Part shown: piece after piece, positions 1 through 5,726 of the stretch
Position numbering within the stretch: the stretch's first letter is position 1
Layout: every line of letters begins with the position of its first letter
Source of the DNA: Streptococcus mitis
GTDB taxonomy: Bacteria > Bacillota > Bacilli > Lactobacillales > Streptococcaceae
Length of the DNA stretch: 35,064 bases
Direction: 5' to 3'
Assembly: GCF_009496285.1 (NCBI RefSeq)
Contig: NZ_WIJK01000024.1
Span: forward strand, 1-35,064
The notes under the pieces: generated by a model
Told to the model about the DNA's origin: nothing
The model's database searches: none
The model's input: only the letters and a program-made list of their open reading frames with translations
Position numbers and translations under genes: made by a program

Positions 1-405
1 AAGATTCTGATAGAAACGGCTGAGATCGCGTAATTCTTGATAAAGCGCTTCTTGGACATAGCTTGGTTTACGATTGAGGATGAACTGAGAAGCAGCTAGT
101 TTTTCAGCGTCAATCTTATCGGTTTTACGTACTCGTAAGCTATCTAGTTGTTTTTTGGATTCTAAGGGATTGAGCCGTGTATAAGCGTAACTATTATCCT
201 CAAAGAAGGCCTGAAGACGACGAGAATAGACACCAGTCGCCTCGAAGACAATCTCTGGATCGTGAACAGTCTTCAAGTCCCCAAGTAGTCGATTAAATCC
301 GATGGCATCATTGGGAATGGTATAGCCATGTACTTTTTCTCCATTGACCAAGATGGCCACTTCTGAACTTGCTTTACTCACGTCAATCCCAAAAACTACT
401 CGCAT
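1..405 (-). CDS. IS110-family transposase (DEDD), N-terminal part
   Basis: A partial CDS open through the left window edge; 135 codons are visible and none is a stop. It starts with an ATG at 403-405 preceded by an AGAGG ribosome site. The N-terminus reads MRVVFGIDVSKASSE; Asp8 in GIDVSK is the first residue expected of the RuvC-like DEDD domain. Glu55 in FEATGVYSRR and Asp96/Asp99 in KTDKIDAEKLA fit the following catalytic positions. The family uses this domain plus a C-terminal serine-containing domain (not in the window) for RNA-guided recombination. The long non-coding stretch upstream, rather than downstream, is typical of the IS110 subgroup and not of IS1111. The reading frame is undamaged as far as visible, so the element may be active. 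Confidence 0.9.
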   Translation of the reverse strand, partial: MRVVFGIDVSKASSEVAILVNGEKVHGYTIPNDAIGFNRLLGDLKTVHDPEIVFEATGVYSRRLQAFFEDNSYAYTRLNPLESKKQLDSLRVRKTDKIDAEKLAASQFILNRKPSYVQEALYQELRDLSRFYQNL

Positions 406-646
406 GATATTACCTCTTTGTCTTGAATGATTCCTTGCTTTAGTGATGTCATTTTCAATACTCGACGTTTTTCGTCCCACATACTTTGATAACATTCTTC
501 CTAAAACAGGTGTCTTGTCAGTTTTAGTTACGACGTCTAGCGCCAAAGGACTTATCGACTTAACAAGACACCACTACTTTAACATAACGAAAAAGTAGTG
601 AGTACTTTCTCCCGTCGGAGATTTCCTCACTACTAATCTTAGTATG
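406..646 (-). ncRNA. Candidate bridge RNA in the IS110 left end
   Basis: Read on the minus strand, this gene-free stretch contains a hairpin with arms AGTAGTGAG / CTCACTACT (626-634 with 594-602) and an inner CTCC-GAC-GGAG helix. A smaller ACTACTTT / AAAGTAGT hairpin (592-599 with 573-580) overlaps it and is an alternative fold. Next comes a 10-bp perfect stem GGTGTCTTGT / ACAAGACACC (563-572 with 509-518) enclosing a 44-nt loop, and then a short GACG-AAAAA-CGTC hairpin nearer the transposase ATG. Known for the family: IS110-group elements encode a structured bridge RNA in this position, with a 5' stem-loop followed by large internal loops that pair with target and donor DNA. Assignment here is inferred from position and foldability; RNA ends and guide bases are not established. 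Confidence 0.45.
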
Positions 647-1444
647 TTTTAGTTTTACCTTAATTCGTTTATTGTTGTAGTAATCAATGTAGTCCACAAT
701 AGCTTGTTCCAATTGATTAAGTGATTTAAACGTCTTCTCGTAACCATAAAACATTTCCGCTTTCAAAATGCCAAAGAAAGATTCCATCATGCCGTTGTCT
801 GGGCTGTTGCCTTTACGTGACATAGATGGCTGAATTCCCTTACTCTCTAAAAACCTGTGATAAAAATCGTGTTGATATTGCCATCCTTGATCACTATGGA
901 GAATAGTATTTGTGTAATGTTCCTCACTGAAGGCCTGGTTTAACATAGCTTTCACTTGTTCTAAGTTTGGTGAAGTTGAAAGATTATAGGCGATAATTTC
1001 GCTATTAAAGCCATCTAAAACTGGTGATAAGTAAAGCTTTTGAATACTTGCTGGAATGGCAAATTCTGTCACATCTGTGTAGCACTTTTCCATTGGTTTG
1101 GCTGCTTCAAATTGGCGTTGAATAAGGTTATCTGCTTTCTTGCCAACGTCTCCTTTATGAGAAGAATATTTCCGTTTATGACGAATTCGAGCACTTAAAC
1201 CAAGGATTTTCATCAGACGTTGGACCTTCTTATGGTTTACTATATGACCACGATTCCTCAATTCAAGAGTTATTCGGCGATAGCCATAATTTCCTATGTG
1301 CTCAGTAAAAATAGCTTGAATTTCAGCTTTAAGATCTTTATCTTTGTCAAGCCCATCTAGTTCCTTCAACTGATAGTAGTAAGTTGAGCGAGGTAAACGA
1401 GCCACTTCAAGAAGTAAATCTAGTCGAAATCCTTCTGAAGCCAT
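560..1444 (-). CDS. IS3-family transposase OrfB, C-terminus replaced by read-through into IS110
   Basis: A DDE (rve) integrase-type transposase of the IS150 group. The catalytic triad is visible as [16 protein letters not shown] and [13 protein letters not shown]. The N-terminal part carries the HTH_21-like segment with [15 protein letters not shown]. The first residue shown, in MASEGF, overlaps the end of orfA; in this family OrfB is normally made as an OrfAB fusion by -1 frameshifting, not from this ATG alone. After KRIKVKLK (codons ending at 647) the expected short family tail is absent and 28 foreign residues follow, encoded by the IS110 left end, to a stop at 560-562. Loss of the tail may or may not matter for catalysis, but the matching transposon terminus is gone. 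Confidence 0.88.
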   Translation of the reverse strand: MASEGFRLDLLLEVARLPRSTYYYQLKELDGLDKDKDLKAEIQAIFTEHIGNYGYRRITLELRNRGHIVNHKKVQRLMKILGLSARIRHKRKYSSHKGDVGKKADNLIQRQFEAAKPMEKCYTDVTEFAIPASIQKLYLSPVLDGFNSEIIAYNLSTSPNLEQVKAMLNQAFSEEHYTNTILHSDQGWQYQHDFYHRFLESKGIQPSMSRKGNSPDNGMMESFFGILKAEMFYGYEKTFKSLNQLEQAIVDYIDYYNNKRIKVKLKHTKISSEEISDGRKYSLLFRYVKVVVSC

Positions 1445-1956
1445 TTCTCTAATTGTCTCTGCCTTTCTCGCTGTATGGCTTCGTCCCTGTCTTCCGGCTC
1501 TTTTAACTTTTTTAAGTAATCCACCTCGGTACGTAAGAGTTCATTCTCCTCTTGGAGTCGCTCTAGTTCTGTCATTTCTTCCCAAGTTTTCTTACGTTTA
1601 CGTCCCATTTTAGGTACTCTCCCTCTTGTTTTCTCAACAATAGTATACCCGTTTTTCTTGTATTGTGCTAGCCAATTAAGAAGTATCGTACGACTTGGGA
1701 GTCCGTATTCAAGTGAAACTCTATCTTTAGTTCAGCCTTCATGTAAGACTTTATTAATCATTTCTTGTTTTAAATCAGGAGAATAGTAACGATTTTTTCC
1801 TTTTTTGACGAACTCTATTCCGTAACGATCAATCAATTTAATCATGTACCTAATATTAGAATTGTTTATCCCAAATTTATTTGAAAGCTTCTCTAAGCTA
1901 TAGCCTTGTTTTCTAAGTTCATAGATCTGAACTTTATCATCATAAGTTAATTTCAT
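1420..1956 (-). pseudogene. IS3-family OrfA with an internal nonsense codon
   Basis: The helix-turn-helix partner protein of the transposase. The N-terminal 74 residues (1732-1956, starting MKLTYDDKVQIYELRKQG) end at a TGA at 1732-1734. In the same frame, without any gap, the coding sequence continues to the TAG at 1420: a second HTH-like part followed by a leucine-zipper segment ([18 protein letters not shown]) used for multimerisation. An internal ATG at 1608 could restart translation of the zipper part only. A single base change explains the break (TGA from CGA, GGA or TGG). Because the OrfAB fusion needs the N-terminal DNA-binding part, the nonsense codon should abolish full-length transposase. 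Confidence 0.85.
1507..1513 (-). other. Programmed -1 frameshift slippery heptamer of the IS3 element
   Basis: The minus strand reads A AAA AAG, and the zero frame of orfA is TTA AAA AAG, i.e. the correct phase for tandem slippage. After a -1 shift the frame continues without a stop through about 20 codons into the orfB ATG region and then orfB. This is the established mechanism by which IS3/IS150 elements make the OrfAB transposase. The site is intact although the element is broken upstream. Confidence 0.8.
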
Positions 1957-1966
1957 AATAAAAATA

Positions 1967-2003
1967 CCCCAAAAGTTAGATTTTTTCTGTCTAACTTTTG
2001 GGG
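1967..2003. repeat. 14-bp perfect inverted repeat overlapping the IS3 terminus
   Basis: The arms CCCCAAAAGTTAGA (1967-1980) and TCTAACTTTTGGGG (1990-2003) are perfect complements separated by 9 nt. The repeat lies between the element end and the orfA ATG (1954-1956), so any transcript entering from outside would form this hairpin in the orfA leader. Similar structures in insertion sequences limit transposase expression from external promoters; that role is inferred here. Confidence 0.75.
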
Positions 2004-2032
2004 TTCAGTTCAATATGATGCGTTTTTTGATT

Positions 2033-2200
2033 TTAAAGACTTTTTGCCCAGACTCGTTGAATGTGCTCAATTTGTTCTGAGTTTAAGTGTTTAGGATAGA
2101 AGAGTTTTTCAGGAGCCTTGCTATAGAAGGTTCTGCTACATACTCTACAAGCCAGCTCATGACTGACTATTATTTCGGTTGTATAAGATAAAAATAGTTT
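2033..2200 (-). pseudogene. Orphan C-terminal coding remnant with a CxxC motif
   Basis: An open stretch of 55 codons ending at a TAA (2033-2035), closed upstream by an in-frame TAA (2201-2203) and lacking any ATG, GTG or TTG start. The composition looks protein-like: CRVCSRTFYSKAPEKL followed by FYPKHLNSEQIEHIQRVW. The CxxC pair and a downstream His could be part of a zinc-binding fold. I do not recognise the family. It lies between the IS3 terminus (2012) and the CPBP gene, so it is probably the 3' end of a gene lost during IS-associated rearrangement. It may also be chance coding potential. Confidence 0.35.
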
Positions 2201-2239
2201 TTACCTATGTTTAAAACTCAAAGCATTCTAATTTGGAGA

Positions 2240-2836
2240 TTATATCAAATACATAAAGCAAAATGCAACTAGATTATTGAGGAAATGTAAAAGAATAGAA
2301 TTCCAAAGATTGTCAGAAGTCTTATACCTTATACCAAATGCCAACCCCATACCTAAATAGGTGATAAAACTAGGAATCGTATAGGGGCCATGTAGATAAG
2401 CAAAGAGAACCGATGTGGCAACCAAGCCAATATATGTATTCTTAAATACTGTCCCTTGTAACAGTCCTCGCATAAAAATTTCTTCCGTTACTGGTGCTAA
2501 AATACAGAGATCTAGAAAGAGCACAGGCAATGAAAGTGATAAACTTTGAATTGATTGAGTAGTGTCTGATTGGGTAGGTCCTAAAAAATTGACCAACATA
2601 TAAAATAAGAAAAGCAAGGCGTAGGAGAGAAGCCACTTCAACATATCTTTTAGGCTGATTTTTCGAATGTGAAACAGGTCATACTTTCTTCCTACATAAA
2701 AAAATATTGCAAGCTCAACAAATGTAAAAATGATTGAGAGGGCTAATGAATTTGTCCTCATGACTTTGTCAGCTATACTCAAATGTATTGGAATGAAAAT
2801 CAAAATCAAGAAAAAGGTCATCCAACGCTTATACAT
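2240..2836 (-). CDS. CPBP-family intramembrane metalloprotease
   Basis: A 198-residue, very hydrophobic membrane protein of the CAAX-processing/bacteriocin-processing (Abi) family. The three conserved motifs are present: EEIFMR (Glu118, Glu119, Arg123), FAYLH (Phe145, His149) and HFLNN (His184, Asn188), so the active site looks intact. In streptococci such proteins often accompany bacteriocin or peptide systems as immunity or processing factors, but no bacteriocin gene is visible next to it, so the substrate is unknown. The start is the ATG at 2834-2836, 4 nt after GAGGTG; the GTG 12 nt upstream lies in the ribosome site and is not used. It is probably monocistronic. No clear terminator was seen downstream. 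Confidence 0.88.
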   Translation of the reverse strand: MYKRWMTFFLILIFIPIHLSIADKVMRTNSLALSIIFTFVELAIFFYVGRKYDLFHIRKISLKDMLKWLLSYALLFLFYMLVNFLGPTQSDTTQSIQSLSLSLPVLFLDLCILAPVTEEIFMRGLLQGTVFKNTYIGLVATSVLFAYLHGPYTIPSFITYLGMGLAFGIRYKTSDNLWNSILLHFLNNLVAFCFMYLI

Positions 2837-2917
2837 GATCCACCTCACTAGTATTTAATTACATATATTATACTACTTTTTTGTGATAGGACAAGTCACA
2901 AGTGAGGTGATTGATGC

Positions 2918-2947
2918 AAACATCCAGAGGAAAATCTCTGGATGTTT
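2918..2947. terminator. Terminator-like hairpin after htpX
   Basis: The arms AACATCCAGAG (2919-2929) and CTCTGGATGTT (2936-2946) are perfect complements around 6 nt, one base beyond the htpX stop codon. It should end the lemA-htpX transcript. The T-run is stronger on the plus strand (TTTTT after the stem) than on the minus strand, so it may work in both directions and also shield htpX from antisense reading. Confidence 0.7.
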
Positions 2948-3847
2948 TTACATATGTTTCAAACGCTCAATCCGTTCTGAGATTGGCGGATGAGTATAGA
3001 AGAGTTTTTGCAAGCCACCTCGTTTTTGAGGATCGTTGATGTAAAGTGCACTGCTAGCATCATCCACATGATGACTCATAGGCTGACTATGGTCCAGCTT
3101 ACGAAGGGCATTGATCATACCTTGAGGATTACGAGTCAACTCTACACTGGAAGCATCTGCTAAAAATTCTCGCTGACGAGAGATGGCTAGTTGTACCAAG
3201 GTTGCTGCTAGGGGAGCCAAAATAATTGCTAGAAGAGAAACAACTAGCATAATAATTTCAAGTCCACCACTATCTCGGTCATCACTTCTACGACCACGGC
3301 CTGCACCACCCCACCACATCATACGACCTGCCATACTAGAAAGCATGGTGATAGCACTAGCAAGGGCAACCGCGATCGTAGAAATACGAATATCATAGTT
3401 ACGAATGTGACTGACTTCATGACCAATAACCGCCTCTAACTCTTCACGATTCATAATTGCAAGGAGTCCTGACGTTGCTGCTACCGCTGCATTTTGGGGA
3501 TTTGAACCCGTAGCAAAGGCATTTAAGCTGGCATCATCGATGATGAAGACACGTGGCATAGGGATTTGCGCCACCATAGCCATATCTTCCACGACATGAT
3601 AGAGAGTTGGTGCTGTCTGCTCATTTACCTCACGCGCACCATTCATGGACATGACAATCTCTGTTGATTGAAAAATCATGGACAAGGCATAGATAAAGCC
3701 GATAATCAGAGCGATAACTAAGCCACCAAGACCAGACCGCATAAAGAGGTAACCAATTGCATAGCCAACAAGAGCTAAAAGTAGGAAAAATACCAGCAAC
3801 AAAATCCAAGTTCTTCGCTTATTACTCGCGATTTGATCATACAACAT
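2948..3847 (-). CDS. htpX: HtpX-type membrane zinc metalloprotease (M48)
   Basis: A 299-residue integral membrane protease that degrades damaged membrane proteins with its active site on the cytoplasmic side. Two N-terminal membrane segments (about residues 14-32 and 40-60) precede the catalytic helix with HEVSH (143-147), where both His bind zinc; a downstream REFLADASS segment supplies the third ligand, Glu. Two further hydrophobic segments lie at about 155-210. The start is the ATG at 3845-3847 ([10 protein letters not shown]), 1 nt after the lemA stop; the GTG further upstream lies inside lemA. Its ribosome site (GGTGA) is within the last lemA codons, implying translational coupling. The length matches streptococcal HtpX, and lemA-htpX is a conserved pair. 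Confidence 0.95.
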   Translation of the reverse strand: MLYDQIASNKRRTWILLLVFFLLLALVGYAIGYLFMRSGLGGLVIALIIGFIYALSMIFQSTEIVMSMNGAREVNEQTAPTLYHVVEDMAMVAQIPMPRVFIIDDASLNAFATGSNPQNAAVAATSGLLAIMNREELEAVIGHEVSHIRNYDIRISTIAVALASAITMLSSMAGRMMWWGGAGRGRRSDDRDSGGLEIIMLVVSLLAIILAPLAATLVQLAISRQREFLADASSVELTRNPQGMINALRKLDHSQPMSHHVDDASSALYINDPQKRGGLQKLFYTHPPISERIERLKHM

Positions 3848-3848
3848 C

Positions 3849-4409
3849 CTAGTCACCTAAACCACTAAAATCAACCTTTGGTACTGCCTTTTCTTCTTCA
3901 GGTGTTTGAAGGAAATCAGCCACTTTAAAACCAAAGAGTCCAGCAACTAGGTTGCTTGGGAATGTTTCTAATTTAACATTATAGTTGCTAACAACACTAT
4001 TGTAGAGTTGGCGAGAGTAAGAGATTTTATTTTCAGTATTGGTCAACTCCTCTTGCAACTGTGCAAAGTTGCCACTCGCTTTTAGGTCTGGATAATTTTC
4101 TGCAACTGCAAAGATTCCTGAAACCTGACGTGTAAGAGCATCACTAGCCTTCATAGCTTCTGCTGGTGAAGTTGCTGCTGCTACTTGATTACGAAGTTCT
4201 GCAACTTTTTCAAGCGTTGAACCTTCATACTTTGCATATCCTTTCACGGTCTCAATCAAGTTTGGCAAGAGATCGTTACGACGTTTCAACTGAACATCAA
4301 TCTGACTCCATGCCTCTTTAGTTTGCATGCGATTTTTAACCAATCCATTATAGGTAATAATCACAAAGATACCAATAAGAGCAAGAACTCCAAGAATAAT
4401 CCAATTCAT
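3849..4409 (-). CDS. lemA: LemA family membrane protein
   Basis: A 186-residue protein with an N-terminal membrane anchor (about residues 3-21, [19 protein letters not shown]) followed by the all-helical LemA domain; the conserved stretch [20 protein letters not shown] is present. It most likely acts at the membrane with HtpX, whose gene follows immediately, but the molecular role of LemA is not well defined. The start is the ATG at 4407-4409 behind an AAAGGAG ribosome site. A promoter with an extended -10 (TGATATACT, 4443-4451 read on the minus strand) lies 34 nt upstream and overlaps the region of the divergent rsmG promoter. Confidence 0.92.
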   Translation of the reverse strand: MNWIILGVLALIGIFVIITYNGLVKNRMQTKEAWSQIDVQLKRRNDLLPNLIETVKGYAKYEGSTLEKVAELRNQVAAATSPAEAMKASDALTRQVSGIFAVAENYPDLKASGNFAQLQEELTNTENKISYSRQLYNSVVSNYNVKLETFPSNLVAGLFGFKVADFLQTPEEEKAVPKVDFSGLGD

Positions 4410-4442
4410 CTGATATCTCCTTTCTGTTTTTAGATTAGTACC

Positions 4443-4476
4443 AGTATATCAAATTTCTATCTTTTTGTGGTAAAAT
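4443..4476. promoter_or_regulatory. Divergent, closely packed promoters for lemA and rsmG
   Basis: On the minus strand an extended -10 TGATATACT covers 4443-4451 (lemA). On the plus strand an extended -10 TGG-TAAAAT covers 4468-4476 (rsmG). Neither has a good -35 box; both rely on the TG motif. The two -10 boxes are only about 22 bp apart and face away from each other, so RNA polymerase probably cannot occupy both at once. Confidence 0.5.
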
Positions 4477-4503
4477 AAGATGACACTAAAGAAGGAAACT
4501 ACT

Positions 4504-5217
4504 ATGAAACCAGAAACTTTTTACACATTACTTGCTGAACAAAATATTATTCTTTCTGACCAGCAAAAAGTTCAATTTGAGCGTTATTTTGAACTTTTGG
4601 TCGAATGGAATGAAAAGATCAACCTGACTGCTATTACTGAAAAGGAAGAAGTCTATCTCAAACACTTCTATGATTCCATCGCTCCTATTTTACAGGGATT
4701 GATTGAAAACCAGCCTATTAAACTCTTAGACATTGGTGCTGGAGCAGGTTTTCCTAGCCTCCCTATGAAGATTCTCTATCCTCAGCTAGATGTAACCATT
4801 ATTGATTCCCTCAATAAACGAATTAACTTTCTGAATCTATTAGCCCAAGAACTAGGGTTAGAAAATGTTCACTTCTATCACGGACGTGCCGAAGACTTCG
4901 CCCAAGGTAAGAACTTCCGTGCTCAGTTTGATATCGTTACAGCTCGTGCTGTTGCCCGTATGCAGGTCTTGTCCGAGTTGACTATTCCCTACTTAAAAGT
5001 CGGTGGAAAATTGCTAGCACTTAAGGCTAGCAATGCCCCAGAGGAATTAACTGAGGCTAAAAATGCCCTTAACCTTCTCTTTAGTAAGGTTGAAGATAAT
5101 CTCAGTTACACACTCCCTAACGGAGACCCTCGCTACATTACTATTGTCGAGAAGAAAAAAGAAACTCCAAATAAATACCCAAGAAAGGCTGGCATGCCTA
5201 ACAAACGTCCGCTTTAG
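4504..5217 (+). CDS. rsmG: 16S rRNA (guanine(527)-N7)-methyltransferase RsmG (GidB)
   Basis: A 237-residue SAM-dependent methyltransferase that makes m7G527 in the 530 loop of 16S rRNA; loss in other bacteria gives low-level streptomycin resistance. The SAM-binding signature [15 protein letters not shown] (about 74-88), the ITAR-type motif DIVTARAVA and the C-terminal basic tail ([15 protein letters not shown]) are all visible. The start is the ATG at 4504 with an AAGGAAA ribosome site; an in-frame upstream ATG at 4480 lies only a few bases after the -10 box and lacks a ribosome site. The gene is followed by the 50-bp tandem array and a weak AT-rich terminator. Confidence 0.95.
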   Translation: MKPETFYTLLAEQNIILSDQQKVQFERYFELLVEWNEKINLTAITEKEEVYLKHFYDSIAPILQGLIENQPIKLLDIGAGAGFPSLPMKILYPQLDVTIIDSLNKRINFLNLLAQELGLENVHFYHGRAEDFAQGKNFRAQFDIVTARAVARMQVLSELTIPYLKVGGKLLALKASNAPEELTEAKNALNLLFSKVEDNLSYTLPNGDPRYITIVEKKKETPNKYPRKAGMPNKRPL

Positions 5218-5220
5218 AAA

Positions 5221-5541
5221 GATTAAAAATCTGCAAACTCACACCTCACTTTCTTATTTCTTAGCTCGGAAAAAAATGATTTACAAAATCATACCTCGCT
5301 TTCTTATTTCAAAGCTTGGGAAAAAATGATTTACAAAATCATGCCTCGCTCTCTCATTTCATGGCTCGGGAAAAAATGATTTACAAAATCATACCTCGCT
5401 TTCTCATTTCATGGCTCGGGAAAAAATGATTTACAAAATCAAACCTCGCTTTCTTATTTCAAGGCTCGGGAAAAAATGATTTACAAAATCAAACCTCGCT
5501 TTCTTATTTCAAGGCTCGGGAAAAAATGATTTACAAAATCA
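5221..5541 (+). repeat. 50-bp tandem repeat array between rsmG and the uracil permease gene
   Basis: Five well-conserved 50-bp units start at 5271, 5321, 5371, 5421 and 5471. A degenerate unit precedes them (5221-5270) and a 21-nt partial unit follows (5521-5541). Each unit runs AAAAAATGATTTACAAAATC, then ACCTCGCTTTC, then GGCTCGGG or close variants. Each contains a 7-bp dyad ATGATTT-ACA-AAATCAT, disrupted in the last two full units where ATCA is followed by AA. Differences between units are a few substitutions with no length change. The units are contiguous without spacers, so this is not a CRISPR array. Confidence 0.95.
5276..5529 (+). other. Five chained 17-codon mini-ORFs within the tandem array (speculative coding)
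   Basis: In every full unit the ATG of ATGATTTAC opens a 17-codon frame that ends in a TGA sharing two bases with the next unit's ATG (ATGA). The unit length of 50 = 51 - 1 makes this possible. The predicted peptides are MIYKIIPRFLISKLGKK, MIYKIMPRSLISWLGKK, MIYKIIPRFLISWLGKK and twice MIYKIKPRFLISRLGKK: short, cationic and partly hydrophobic. Ribosome sites are weak (CGGGA before the A-run). Because the array lies downstream of rsmG and before its likely terminator, the rsmG mRNA would carry it. Translation is unproven; the overlap could be an accident of the repeat period. Confidence 0.25.
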
Positions 5542-5547
5542 TTTTTT
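5521..5547 (+). terminator. AT-rich terminator-like hairpin ending the repeat array
   Basis: AAAAAATGATTT (5521-5532) pairs with AAATCATTTTTT (5536-5547) around ACA, followed by T and C. It combines the last partial repeat unit with a T-run. It is likely the end point of the rsmG transcript, although the stem has only two G-C type pairs and is weak. It physically overlaps the -35 box of the next promoter. Confidence 0.55.
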
Positions 5548-5558
5548 TCTGCTATACT
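5530..5558 (+). promoter_or_regulatory. Promoter of the uracil permease gene
   Basis: The -35 TTTACA (5530-5535) and the -10 TATACT (5553-5558) are spaced by 17 bp, with an extended TGC before the -10. The -35 hexamer lies inside the last partial copy of the 50-bp repeat. Transcription would start near 5565, about 15 nt before the PyrR-type RNA element. Confidence 0.8.
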
Positions 5559-5580
5559 ATCCTAAGCAAAGGTTTTTAAT

Positions 5581-5704
5581 GTCATCCCGTGAGGTGACGA
5601 AGGCGCAGATCTATATAAAACTCTTTAAAACTTGATAAAGGAGTCTTGTTTTAGAGAGGTCTTACTCTGGGAGCCTATTGCTATAAAATAATGGGCTCTT
5701 TTTT
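5581..5704 (+). promoter_or_regulatory. PyrR-type transcription attenuator
   Basis: The leader RNA contains GUCAUCCCGUGAGGUGAC (5581-5598), a stem-loop whose core AUCCCGUGAGGU fits the known PyrR-binding consensus RUCCNGNGAGGY, closed by GUCA/UGAC. It is followed by an intrinsic terminator: GAGCCTATT (5671-5679) pairs with AATGGGCTC (5690-5698), then TTTTTT to 5704. The permease ATG is at 5727. Known logic for this family: UMP-loaded PyrR binds the loop, blocks an antiterminator and allows termination, so the permease is made when pyrimidines are scarce. The exact antiterminator pairing was not resolved by eye. Confidence 0.85.
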
Positions 5705-5726
5705 GATGCCCAAAAGTGAGGTTAAT

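Larger units (their letters stand above)
1..646 (-). mobile_element. IS110-family insertion sequence, left part, cut by window edge
   Basis: The element carries the N-terminal part of a DEDD transposase (405 down to base 1) and about 240 nt of non-coding left end upstream of it (406-646). The boundary near 646/647 is inferred from orfB of the neighbouring IS3-family element, which loses its family-typical C-terminus there and reads on into unrelated sequence. IS110 elements lack classical terminal inverted repeats, so the exact end cannot be read from this sequence. The right end lies outside the window. The inserted orientation puts its transposase in the same direction as the host IS3 genes. 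Confidence 0.75.
647..2012 (-). mobile_element. IS3-family (IS150-type) element, decayed and truncated
   Basis: The 5' end is present: just upstream of orfA the minus strand shows TGAACTGAACCCCAAAAGTT, typical of the TG-starting terminal repeat of this group, ending at about 2012 (or 2007 if the shorter TGAACCCC start is used). OrfA (1420-1956) and OrfB (from 1444 leftward) overlap in the usual arrangement with a -1 slippery site. The other terminus is missing because the IS110 element begins inside the 3' end of orfB near 647. OrfA also carries a nonsense codon. The element is therefore not expected to move by itself. Confidence 0.8.

Noticed and set aside
2240..2836. CPBP protease as part of a bacteriocin locus
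   Set aside because: No double-glycine leader peptide, peptide exporter or response regulator was found nearby.
4480..4503. Upstream in-frame start for rsmG
   Set aside because: The ATG lies about 4 nt after the -10 box and has no ribosome site, while the ATG at 4504 has AAGGAAA and gives the usual length of 237 residues.
5063..5329. 88-codon plus ORF overlapping the end of rsmG
   Set aside because: It is out of frame within rsmG with no start signals; only its last 17 codons coincide with the first mini-ORF, which is listed separately.
5221..5541. CRISPR array candidate (regular repeats of constant period)
   Set aside because: The whole 50-bp unit is repeated with no unique spacers, and no cas genes are present.
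5691..5726. ATG at 5691 as the start of the uracil permease
   Set aside because: It is inside the attenuator stem and has no ribosome site; the ATG at 5727 follows GTGAGG.
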